Virus record (IMG/VR): IMGVR_UViG_3300022890_000098
Location: 1 to 24,843 of that record
DNA: 24,843 nt
Direction: 5' to 3' (one strand)
Source: a virus
The translations under genes were made by a program, and so were the position numbers. The first letter of the stretch is position 1; every line of letters starts with the position of its first letter. This document shows positions 1-5,239 of the stretch, one piece after another. Below the pieces are notes generated by a model. It saw only the letters and a program-made list of their open reading frames with translations, ran no database searches and was not told where the DNA came from.

Positions 1-54
1 GAGTTGGTCGAATGGTGTGAGCGAATCGGATGGTGTGAGTTGGTCGGATGGTGT
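1..54 (+). repeat. Three tandem imperfect 18-bp repeats inside a coding region
   Basis: Units 1-18, 19-36 and 37-54 all end in ATGGTGT and begin GAG. They differ at a few positions, mainly in the middle (TTGGTC against CGAATC). The unit length is a multiple of three, so each unit encodes one hexapeptide (SWSNGV, SESDGV, SWSDGV). The array probably continues beyond the left edge. It could change copy number by slippage without breaking the frame. Confidence 0.85.
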
Positions 55-469
55 TTATAACTGTTTATTCATCTCCAAGCAGCGTGGCGTAGCAGATATG
101 ATATTTAACAAGCAAACGAGCAAAGAACGAGCGGCACAAGTTATCGGCTTATATCGTGAAAAATTAAATGGTTGGAGGCCGAGATACAATAATGCGATTA
201 AATTATACGAGGCAAGTGGAAGAGAATGGAAAAACGTAGATGCTTCTAAGATTGAAGAAGTGGATAATAAAGTAGCATGGGAAGGTATGCCCACAGAAGC
301 TATTGATTATCTAAAGTCGTTGCCAGAGTGGAACGCTGAGATTTTTAAAGAGATAACTGGTATTGATGTAAACCAACCAAAAGTTGAAGTATTGATCACA
401 GTTAATGGAAAAGAAATAAACGAACCGATGTCGATTGAAACTGCAAAGAGATTTGGGATTGTTAGTTGA
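2..469 (+). CDS. Hypothetical protein with N-terminal hexapeptide repeats, 5' end outside window
   Basis: The reading frame is open to the left edge, so the gene probably begins outside the window; an in-frame GTG at 17 is a possible but poorly supported start. The visible N-terminus is three hexapeptides of form S-(W/E)-S-(N/D)-G-V, encoded by three 18-bp units at 1-54. A unique region follows, starting YNCLFISKQRG, then a mixed charged segment with a Trp-rich middle (NGWRPRYN, GREWKN) and a C-terminus containing VNGKEINEP. No enzyme motif is visible. Hexapeptide repeats of this kind could form a small beta-solenoid or be a variable binding surface, but that is inference. It lies upstream of the tRNA-like RNA and is co-directional with the left gene group. 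Function unknown. Confidence 0.7.
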   Translation, partial: SWSNGVSESDGVSWSDGVYNCLFISKQRGVADMIFNKQTSKERAAQVIGLYREKLNGWRPRYNNAIKLYEASGREWKNVDASKIEEVDNKVAWEGMPTEAIDYLKSLPEWNAEIFKEITGIDVNQPKVEVLITVNGKEINEPMSIETAKRFGIVS

Positions 470-486
470 TTGATCTTTAACAGCTA

Positions 487-680
487 GGGCGTGTGGCGGA
501 ATAGGTAGACGCATGACAGATACGGTGTGGTGGAAACATTTGAAACAAACCCACTATGGCAGGGAACGTCAGCCCATAGTCGACCGATCATGCTAGGTGA
601 CTATACGAGTTAATGCAGACAAATTCTGGGAGAGTATACCGCAAGTGGCCCAGCGTCTCGGCAAATCCTAGCCACGCTCT
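487..680 (+). ncRNA. tRNA-Leu-like RNA with insertions in anticodon and T loops
   Basis: Seen directly: GGGCGTG (487-493) pairs with CACGCTC (673-679) as a 7-bp acceptor stem with one G-U. U494 and G495 occupy tRNA positions 8 and 9. GCG (496-498) and CGC (510-512) form a D stem closing an 11-nt loop GAATAGGTAGA typical of tRNA-Leu. TGAC (514-517) can pair with GTCA (568-571) as a short anticodon stem, but about 50 nt lie between instead of about 9. A leucine-type long variable region (572-591) follows. GCTAGG (592-597) pairs with CCTAGC (667-672) as a T stem, with CAAAT before the 3' strand, but about 63 extra nt (599-661) sit in the T loop. No clear anticodon and no encoded CCA. It could be an intron-bearing tRNA, a tRNA mimic or a decayed tRNA. 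Confidence 0.5.
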
Positions 681-695
681 ACGCTGTTATTTTAT

Positions 696-706
696 AAAGG
701 AGGTGA
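696..706 (+). promoter_or_regulatory. Full-length Shine-Dalgarno sequence
   Basis: AAAGGAGGTGA lies 3 nt before the ATG at 710 and is close to a perfect complement of the 16S rRNA 3' end. It fixes the start of the 80-residue protein and shows the host uses SD-led initiation. Confidence 0.85.
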
Positions 707-709
707 ACG

Positions 710-952
710 ATGAGTAGACCATCTACAGCACCTATATACAATATTGAAGATTGTGAGGTAGTATTTAGGAGTGAGCATATAATACGGGTACGTAGACCAG
801 ATGGTACTAGAGCTATTGCTTGTAAGACTAAAGAAGGTATGCGTAGACTAGAGGAGTATGCTAGTGATCCCTATTTTAAAGATTGGGCAGTATTTAGACT
901 ACCAGGTGGTACACCGTATTTAATGGAGGAAGTAATTGAGGAGGGGGGATAG
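710..952 (+). CDS. Small hypothetical phage protein (80 aa)
   Basis: ATG with an excellent ribosome binding site (696-706). The protein is 80 residues, mixed charged, without a signal peptide or membrane segment. It contains a basic stretch (RVRRPDGTR, about residues 27-35) and an acidic C-terminus (EEVIEEGG). No family recognised. It is the first gene of the compact plus-strand operon after the tRNA-like RNA, and its TAG stop directly abuts the GTG start of the next gene, which suggests translational coupling. Confidence 0.8.
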   Translation: MSRPSTAPIYNIEDCEVVFRSEHIIRVRRPDGTRAIACKTKEGMRRLEEYASDPYFKDWAVFRLPGGTPYLMEEVIEEGG

Positions 953-1186
953 GTGGAATATACGGATTTAATAATTATAGTGTGGGCCATAATCTGCCAA
1001 ATATGGGGATTCTGGTTAGGGTACTATAAAGCTAAACGATACTATAGTGAACAGATAAATATGCTTGAAATGGAGAAGAGAAAGTTACGGGAGGTAGCGG
1101 TAAGCTATAGTGGTACTATGGAGGAGATTCTCGTAACCCTTAGAGAGCATTTAGGAGGAATAGATGACACAGAAGGTAAGAGATAA
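953..1186 (+). CDS. Small single-pass membrane protein with coiled coil (77 aa)
   Basis: GTG start at 953, immediately after the TAG of the previous gene, preceded by a GAGGGGGG ribosome binding site about 4 nt upstream. Residues about 5-24 are a hydrophobic, Trp-rich membrane segment (IIIVWAIICQIWGFWLGYY). A charged region follows with heptad-like spacing (residues about 33-50), likely a short coiled coil. The predicted topology is one membrane anchor with a soluble C-terminal tail. It overlaps the next gene by 23 nt. Function unknown; small anchored proteins of this kind are common in phage early regions. Confidence 0.75.
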   Translation: MEYTDLIIIVWAIICQIWGFWLGYYKAKRYYSEQINMLEMEKRKLREVAVSYSGTMEEILVTLREHLGGIDDTEGKR

Positions 1187-1382
1187 AGCTGAAGATCTTA
1201 ACAGACCAATAGTAGATAAATATGGATATGCTGGGATTACACAAAAGGATCTATTATGGCTCTGCACTACCATAGAGAAGTTATGTGATGTGGTAGATAG
1301 TCTAACAGAAGGGCAAAAAGATTATATATGGGATACTGATAAGCCATGTGCAACCCTTAAAGAATGGGAAGAGAATGGCTGA
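1164..1382 (+). CDS. Small hypothetical phage protein (72 aa)
   Basis: ATG at 1164 preceded by GGAGGAATAG, a good ribosome binding site inside the 3' end of the previous gene; the 23-nt overlap suggests coupled translation. The 72-residue protein is soluble, predicted alpha-helical in the middle (CTTIEKLCDVVDSL), with an acidic, Trp-containing C-terminus. No recognised domain. It overlaps an in-frame upstream ATG of the following gene (1364), but that gene has a better start at 1409. Confidence 0.75.
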   Translation: MTQKVRDKAEDLNRPIVDKYGYAGITQKDLLWLCTTIEKLCDVVDSLTEGQKDYIWDTDKPCATLKEWEENG

Positions 1383-1397
1383 AAATAGATTTAACAA

Positions 1398-1406
1398 GGG
1401 GGAGGA
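1398..1406 (+). promoter_or_regulatory. Ribosome binding site deciding the start at 1409
   Basis: GGGGGAGGA sits 2 nt before ATG 1409. The alternative in-frame ATG at 1364 lacks a comparable signal and lies inside the previous gene, so 1409 is preferred. Confidence 0.75.
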
Positions 1407-1408
1407 TA

Positions 1409-1732
1409 ATGGACAAACAGAAGCTAAATAAAGACAGACTAAATAAACTGATGGCAATTAAGATAATGGGAATGTCCTTAGAATCATATAACATACTGTA
1501 TTCTAAACGTATGCTCCCTAACTTCTGCGATAACATAGCAGATGCTTTTATGCTTATTTTAAAGATGATAGAAGATGGTCATTGGTTTGGCTTGTGTAGT
1601 CCTGATGGTGATAATTTTAGGTCATGGTCTGCTGTCTTTGAAAATATAAAGTTTATTGAAGCACTTGCACCCACACCCTCACTCGCTATCGTATTGGCTA
1701 TTGAAAAGACTTTAGAGGTAGATGATGCCTGA
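1409..1732 (+). CDS. Phage ABA-sandwich-like hypothetical protein (107 aa)
   Basis: Start chosen at ATG 1409 because of the strong GGGGGAGGA site; an upstream ATG at 1364 would add 15 residues. The middle and C-terminus (NIADAFMLILKMIEDGHW, then a Trp-rich strand, then ALAPTPSLAIVLAIEKTL) follow the pattern of small phage proteins with an alpha/beta/alpha sandwich: an A-x-x-V/I-x-x-K-M helix, one or two strands, and a final helix with A-P-x-x-x-L-A-I. The family has no assigned biochemical role. It overlaps the next gene's start by a few nt. Family assignment comes from pattern memory and should be treated as moderate. Confidence 0.75.
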   Translation: MDKQKLNKDRLNKLMAIKIMGMSLESYNILYSKRMLPNFCDNIADAFMLILKMIEDGHWFGLCSPDGDNFRSWSAVFENIKFIEALAPTPSLAIVLAIEKTLEVDDA

Positions 1733-1900
1733 TATATCAATGTGTTTAAATGAAGAGTGTGAGAAAAAGAGACTTGTTATAGATATAAAGCTATGGCTAG
1801 TAGGAGACAGACATACTCATTGTTTGACTATGACGAAGATAATACGTGTTATTGGCCACTGTATCCCAAAGACACTGAAGATGGGGAGGATAAGATATGA
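1725..1900 (+). CDS. Small Cys-motif phage protein, needs a -1 frameshift at an A5 run
   Basis: From ATG 1725 the zero frame reads MPDISMCLNEECEKK and then turns into an unlikely tail running on to 1922, 26 nt into the resolvase gene. If the ribosome slips back one base after AAG (1767-1769), or if the A-run 1764-1768 really has six As, the protein continues KETCYRYKAMASRRQ and ends at the TGA 1898-1900, overlapping the resolvase ATG by ATGA as a normal operon junction would. The restored 58-residue product has cysteines at about 7, 12, 18 and 42. It resembles a widespread small phage protein with a C-x4-C-x5-CYRY pattern, probably metal-binding. Function unknown. Either a programmed shift, a sequencing error in a homopolymer, or a true lesion. 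Confidence 0.65.
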
Positions 1901-2409
1901 TACTAGGATTAGATATATCTAGTAGCTGTACTGGCTATGCAGTACTTAATAATAATGGTGAAGTAGCTACCTTTGGACAAGTAAGACCTAAAGCTAAGTT
2001 AGGGCATGGTCAGAGGTATAGCTTTATTGTGGAGGGCCTTAAGTATGTAATACGTAGGTATGATATTACTGATGTTGTTATTGAGTCTTATTTTGTTAGT
2101 CAGGTAAGGGGTCAGAGTACATTTATATGTGCTGAATGTAGAGGGGCAGTAAAGGCAATGTTGGCTGAATGGCTCCCTAATGCCGTACTACAGCCGGAGA
2201 TCTCCCCATCTACCCTTAAGAAAGGTGTTACTGGTAATGGTAGAGCAGGTAAGCTATTAGTAGCTAGGACTGTACTAGATAAGTTAGGGATTGAATATAC
2301 TGAACTTAAAGGTAATGATAAGAACTGTAGGTTTATGGTGAATGGGGAGAAATATTATGACGATGTTAGTGATGCTTTGGCTCTTGCTTATTTGTTTTAT
2401 AGCAAATAA
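1897..2409 (+). CDS. RuvC-type Holliday junction resolvase, phage form (170 aa)
   Basis: Cuts four-way DNA junctions during phage recombination, replication or before packaging. The RNase H-fold layout is clear: first strand ILGLDISSSCTGYAVL with Asp6, the second acidic residue Glu63 in DVVIES, and the C-terminal DDVSDALALA with Asp156 and Asp159. The Lys-rich segment TLKKGVTGNGRAGK (about residues 107-120) matches the conserved RuvC stretch before the last helix. At 170 residues it has the usual length for RuvC-like nucleases. The ATG overlaps the corrected stop of the preceding small gene (ATGA), with GGGGAGGA upstream. It sits among small early genes, near the end of the left module. Bacterial RuvC and phage RuvC-like nucleases cannot be separated further here. 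Confidence 0.9.
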   Translation: MILGLDISSSCTGYAVLNNNGEVATFGQVRPKAKLGHGQRYSFIVEGLKYVIRRYDITDVVIESYFVSQVRGQSTFICAECRGAVKAMLAEWLPNAVLQPEISPSTLKKGVTGNGRAGKLLVARTVLDKLGIEYTELKGNDKNCRFMVNGEKYYDDVSDALALAYLFYSK

Positions 2410-2445
2410 CTATAATGATGATTAACCACTAGAGGAGTAATCTAT

Positions 2446-2727
2446 ATGGCTACTAAAGGATTACCAATAGGCTATTTAAAATGTATGGAGTGTGGTAGAC
2501 CTGCTTTATGGTTGATGGACAGTATTAAATATACACCACAGGCCGGTAAGAATATTGCAGTACATGTTAAATACAATCTAATCAACTTAAAAGAGCTAGG
2601 CTATGATCCCGAAGCAGTAGAATACTTCCTATGTGATGGGTGTGGGTGTAGGGTATCCCCTGGTAACTACGTTGAAGAGTATGTAGTATTCTTAGGAGAT
2701 TCGGAAGGTAACGAGACTATGCACTAG
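2446..2727 (+). CDS. Zinc-ribbon-like hypothetical protein (93 aa)
   Basis: ATG 2446 preceded by AGAGGAG about 8 nt upstream. The protein carries two Cys pairs that could bind one zinc: C13-x2-C16 (KCMECG) and C63-x2-C66 plus C68 (LCDGCGC), 46 residues apart. The intervening part is a mixed alpha/beta segment; the C-terminus is acidic. It is the last plus-strand gene before the terminator at 2761-2792. It may bind nucleic acid or a host protein; no specific family recognised. Confidence 0.8.
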   Translation: MATKGLPIGYLKCMECGRPALWLMDSIKYTPQAGKNIAVHVKYNLINLKELGYDPEAVEYFLCDGCGCRVSPGNYVEEYVVFLGDSEGNETMH

Positions 2728-2760
2728 TACGTAGAATATCCCCCCGTAAGTGTAATAAAA

Positions 2761-2792
2761 ATACCCCCAAGGGTTTTAATCCAAGGGGGTAT
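2761..2792. terminator. Bidirectional terminator between convergent gene groups
   Basis: ATACCCCC (2761-2768) pairs perfectly with GGGGGTAT (2785-2792) over 8 bp; the 16-nt loop allows further pairing (GG with CC). On the plus strand it is followed by AGTTTTAT. On the minus strand it is followed by the complement of the A-run at 2756-2760, giving a T-run. It lies exactly between the last plus-strand gene and the last minus-strand gene, so it can stop transcription from both sides. Confidence 0.85.
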
Positions 2793-2823
2793 AGTTTTAT
2801 CTACTACTTTTCCTAACTAATAC

Positions 2824-3120
2824 TTAGTTACCACCAATCGCTACGTACTTATACGTCTTACCACTCGCATTCAATTCAGCACCAGTACCAAGGGCGAACC
2901 CTGTAGCACTCAATGTAATGGCATCTGCGGCATCCAATGCCACTGCTGTAGTGACTACACATGCGGTATCATCCGTCATGCCATCAATAAAGATACCTAA
3001 TGTATCTCCATCTTCTTCGTTAAAAATAATAAGTAAATCAGGTTTGAACCCTAGTGTTATCGTAAGGGCCCCTGCTGTTCCTTCGTATGTACCTGAGACA
3101 CACTCAAAAGGCTTTGGCAT
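2824..3120 (-). CDS. Beta-rich virion surface or fibre-type protein, paralogue A (98 aa)
   Basis: Starts MPKPFE after AAGGAGAATTATT. The whole protein is a likely beta-sandwich: glycine-rich N-terminus, LGFKPDLLIIFN strand (about residues 23-34), FIDGMTDDTA (44-53), ITLSATGF (68-75) and a C-terminal KYVAIGGN. This pattern (GFKPDL... then ITLSATGF... then Y-x-Y-V-A-I-G) recurs in phage tail-fibre and decoration proteins. It is a full-length paralogue of the adjacent gene at 3139-3435, and both share the same N- and C-termini with the larger protein at 3447-4193. It is the last minus-strand gene before the terminator. Role in adsorption or capsid decoration is inferred. Confidence 0.8.
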   Translation of the reverse strand: MPKPFECVSGTYEGTAGALTITLGFKPDLLIIFNEEDGDTLGIFIDGMTDDTACVVTTAVALDAADAITLSATGFALGTGAELNASGKTYKYVAIGGN

Positions 3121-3138
3121 AATAATTCTCCTTAATTC

Positions 3139-3435
3139 TTAGTTGCCACCAATAGCAAAGTATTTGAACACTTTAAGATTCTGATTGACTGAATTGTCAC
3201 TACCTACATCGAATCCAGTAGCACTCAAAGTAATCCCATTAGCTGCTATCAATGATATTAGACTTACCATACTGATGGCCGTATCATCGGTCATACCATC
3301 AATAAATAAAGTCAGTTGTGTCCCATCGGTAATATTGAACAAGATTAAAAGATCAGGCTTGTAGCCCAACGTAATAGTCTGTGCTGTCCCATTACCAGTG
3401 AAACTACCTGATACTCCTTCGAATGGTTTAGGCAT
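3139..3435 (-). CDS. Beta-rich virion surface or fibre-type protein, paralogue B (98 aa)
   Basis: Same length as the next gene downstream and alignable from end to end: both begin MPKPFE, contain LGFKPDLL/LGYKPDLL, FIDGMTDDTA and ITLSATGF, and end FAIGGN/VAIGGN. Residues between about 53-65 and 76-88 differ most, as expected for loops. AAGGAGAACAACA lies before the ATG. Tandem duplication followed by loop divergence is the simplest origin, which fits host-facing proteins. Function is inferred from similarity to the C-terminal domains of phage fibres. Confidence 0.8.
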   Translation of the reverse strand: MPKPFEGVSGSFTGNGTAQTITLGYKPDLLILFNITDGTQLTLFIDGMTDDTAISMVSLISLIAANGITLSATGFDVGSDNSVNQNLKVFKYFAIGGN

Positions 3436-3446
3436 TGTTGTTCTCC

Positions 3447-4193
3447 TTATTTAATTGCTACCCAGTAGAGGTCTTCACCACTTACATTAAGGTCAGCATC
3501 TACTCCAATGGAAAAGCCATTGAACATCGGGGAAATAGCATCACTACTAACTACGGACATTCCACCAGCAGTACCAGTGAAAGCTGCTGTATTAGCATGA
3601 CTATGTGTACCATCTAATGCTGCTGTAGAGGCATGGCTATGTGTTGCCAATGGTGAACAGCCTACAATCTTATATGTTCCACCATCCGTTACAGGGGGTA
3701 CACCAATACATGTTAAGACTGCTTGGGCACCTGCAACAATCGTATTACTAGCAATAAGTACAGGGGGTGAGGATGTAAGAGCATCCGCAATGAACCACAT
3801 ACCTGCTGCTGAATCTACTGCTGGCATTGTCTGATTGTCAGTGGTTGTAATTACCTGACTTGATGTAACAAACCCAGTACCACTAAATGCTGGGGAAGCT
3901 AGGTTAAGAGGAGCGGGGGTTCCTGCACTATCAGCATGGGGGGTTACAGAGATAGCTCCTCCACTATCTGCATGGGGAATTACTGCAATGGAACCATCCA
4001 CATCGGCATCTACAACCTTTACCATTGAATCTGCATCCATTAAATCATCCCAATGCGCCCTTACTAGTCCATCGACATTCATTATGAATATGGACTTAGG
4101 CCTAAATCCGCACACCACCTCTATGAGTACTCCTGTACCCTCTACAAAACCAGATGATACGTGGTTACTCAGTTTACGTTCTGCGTCTGCCAT
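3447..4193 (-). CDS. Tail-fibre-like protein with HxH repeats, expanded paralogue (248 aa)
   Basis: Residues about 20-50 (VCGFRPKSIFIMNVDG) and 222-248 (MFNGFSIGVDADLN, then YWVAIK) match the framework of the two 98-residue neighbours. Between them is an insertion of roughly 150 residues. The insertion contains two PHADS repeats (73-77, 85-89), a Thr/Ser-rich segment, and two HSH motifs (185-187, 197-199) in near-repeat units SHASTAALDG and SHANTAAFTG. His-x-His repeats in phage fibres (known from T4 long tail fibre) bind iron and hold trimers. The ATG at 4193 follows AAAGGTAGGAC. It is probably a trimeric fibre or spike tip. The start is well placed; assignment to a tail rather than the capsid surface is uncertain. 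Confidence 0.8.
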   Translation of the reverse strand: MADAERKLSNHVSSGFVEGTGVLIEVVCGFRPKSIFIMNVDGLVRAHWDDLMDADSMVKVVDADVDGSIAVIPHADSGGAISVTPHADSAGTPAPLNLASPAFSGTGFVTSSQVITTTDNQTMPAVDSAAGMWFIADALTSSPPVLIASNTIVAGAQAVLTCIGVPPVTDGGTYKIVGCSPLATHSHASTAALDGTHSHANTAAFTGTAGGMSVVSSDAISPMFNGFSIGVDADLNVSGEDLYWVAIK

Positions 4194-4277
4194 ATTGTCC
4201 TACCTTTCTATGTGCAATCAGACGTAACCTAAATTACGCATTACCTCACACATTTGGTTATTATACTACTTCTATAT

Positions 4278-4505
4278 TTATACTTCGTGCCAAAACATTA
4301 GCTGTAGTTGCCTACTTGTATTTGCCTGATCGGATCCTTTTAGATTAGTCCACACATCTTTTTCAGATATAGGTAAAATAACAGTGGTGACGGAAGGCGA
4401 TATTTTAGAGCTAATGCTATAAAGGCCATCAACCTTGTAAACAAAACCACTATTGCCAACTGTAGCCGCGATAGCGGAGGATGCTTGAATTGGAACTATT
4501 GGCAC
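4278..4505 (-). CDS. Short protein homologous to a fibre C-terminus (75 aa)
   Basis: GTG start at 4505 preceded by GAGGGGG at good spacing. The last 60 residues align with the last 60 of the fibre protein at 16958-17524: GNSGFVY against GNGYVFD, then K-G-x-x-Q-x4-R-x5-FW-x-EV at the end (LMFWHEV against ITFWYEV). So it is a free-standing version of a fibre C-terminal domain without shaft or capsid anchor. It may be a chaperone-like tip, an exchangeable adhesin tip or a remnant. The 84-nt stretch on its downstream side (4194-4277) has no gene that I can support. Function inferred. Confidence 0.65.
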   Translation of the reverse strand: MPIVPIQASSAIAATVGNSGFVYKVDGLYSISSKISPSVTTVILPISEKDVWTNLKGSDQANTSRQLQLMFWHEV

Positions 4506-4530
4506 TATTCCCCCTCAATGGCTGGACCGA

Positions 4531-4722
4531 TTACTTACCTTTCTTCTTCAACCATTTCTTTTCATTCTTACCTACTTGGACACCAGACATAGCTTCCATT
4601 GCGGGGCCTAGTAATCTATCCTGCTCATCCATCTTAGCACCCTTTTCTAACCATTTACGCCCTGTTTCAGATATTTGTACCCCTGACTGCTTCTTCAACT
4701 GCTTCTTTATATTTCTAGCCAT
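4531..4722 (-). CDS. Small lysine-rich hypothetical protein (63 aa)
   Basis: ATG 4722 overlaps the stop of the preceding gene (TAATG), so translation is probably coupled. The protein is very basic: N-terminus MARNIKKQLKKQSG and C-terminus KKWLKKKGK, about a quarter Lys/Arg. An internal near-repeat is visible: SGVQISETGRKWLEKG (about 13-28) and SGVQVGKNEKKWLKKKG (about 46-62), so it may be two copies of a short helical unit. No membrane segment. It lies beside the lysis genes; nucleic-acid or membrane binding is possible but unproven. Confidence 0.7.
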   Translation of the reverse strand: MARNIKKQLKKQSGVQISETGRKWLEKGAKMDEQDRLLGPAMEAMSGVQVGKNEKKWLKKKGK

Positions 4723-4895
4723 TATTTACCTTCTTTCTGCTTTTCTTTGAGTAGTTCATTTAGTTTATAAAGACCGTCTTTAATGTTAGATGTTGCAATA
4801 AAGTATTTCATCTTTAATACTTCATCTAATGGGGCCATAGGGACTAGTCTTTGCAATATTCCTTTTAATGCCTCTACCTCTTGTTTAACTGACAT
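4722..4895 (-). CDS. Small helical protein (57 aa)
   Basis: A 57-codon frame between two well-supported genes. The ATG (4893-4895) overlaps the TAA of the upstream gene (TAATG) and its own TAA (4722-4724) overlaps the ATG of the downstream gene the same way. Begins MSVKQEVEALKGILQRLV and ends KEKQKEGK. It is amphipathic and probably mostly alpha-helical or coiled-coil, without a membrane segment. The perfect overlaps on both sides make it a real gene. It lies between a membrane protein and a basic protein in the lysis region; role unknown. Confidence 0.75.
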   Translation of the reverse strand: MSVKQEVEALKGILQRLVPMAPLDEVLKMKYFIATSNIKDGLYKLNELLKEKQKEGK

Positions 4896-5170
4896 TATTT
4901 ATCCCCTTTTTGTAACTTCTGTATTAGTAATTCTTGGGCATGTAGTTGTTCAACTAGGTCATCTATTTGACCATCCTTAACTAGTAACTGAGCTTCTAAT
5001 ATATCTATTCTAGCTGATAGCTTTACAGCCCACTCCATTATATTACCTACTATTACACTATCTGTATCAGCACCAGCTTTACGCTTATTGAACCAATTAG
5101 TAACTAGAGAGGATATAGCACCACTACCTAGTACTAAACCTATTATCTCTACTATTCTCATAATATTCAT
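4895..5170 (-). CDS. Small membrane protein with coiled coil, holin or spanin candidate (91 aa)
   Basis: ATG 5170 follows AAAGGAGTGAGTA. Residues about 4-25 form one hydrophobic segment (IVEIIGLVLGSGAISSLVTNWF) followed by NKRKAG. The rest (about 45-88) is a long charged helix with heptad character (KLSARIDILEAQLLVKDG, then LVEQLHAQELLIQKLQKG). One N-terminal anchor plus a coiled coil is typical of inner-membrane spanin subunits and of some small phage membrane proteins. It is the first gene downstream of the endolysin, which fits a lysis role. No outer-membrane lipoprotein partner with a lipobox was seen nearby, so the spanin reading is unproven. Confidence 0.75.
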   Translation of the reverse strand: MNIMRIVEIIGLVLGSGAISSLVTNWFNKRKAGADTDSVIVGNIMEWAVKLSARIDILEAQLLVKDGQIDDLVEQLHAQELLIQKLQKGDK

Positions 5171-5239
5171 TACTCACTCCTTTAACAATACCTCTGAGAG
5201 CTGTTAGAATGCTCTGTATTGAGTTATATACTCCTACCC

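Noticed and set aside
487-680. A complete group I intron in the tRNA-like region
   Set aside because: GACTATACG looks like an R-type core element, and ATAGTC could be its partner, but the partner lies before it, not after it, and the total length is too small for a normal group I core. Kept only as an alternative fold.
1722-1922. 66-codon zero-frame protein as the true product
   Set aside because: After the A-run its sequence loses the conserved pattern and runs 26 nt into the resolvase gene, while the -1 frame gives both a fitting pattern and a clean ATGA junction.
4194-4277. Seven-codon open frame with a GAGG upstream in the gap before the HxH fibre gene
   Set aside because: Too short to support; no sign of conservation can be judged from one sequence.
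5197-5215. Terminator between endolysin and the 91-residue gene
   Set aside because: AGAGC/GCTCT is a 5-bp stem with a 9-nt loop and no T-run on the minus strand; too weak to call.
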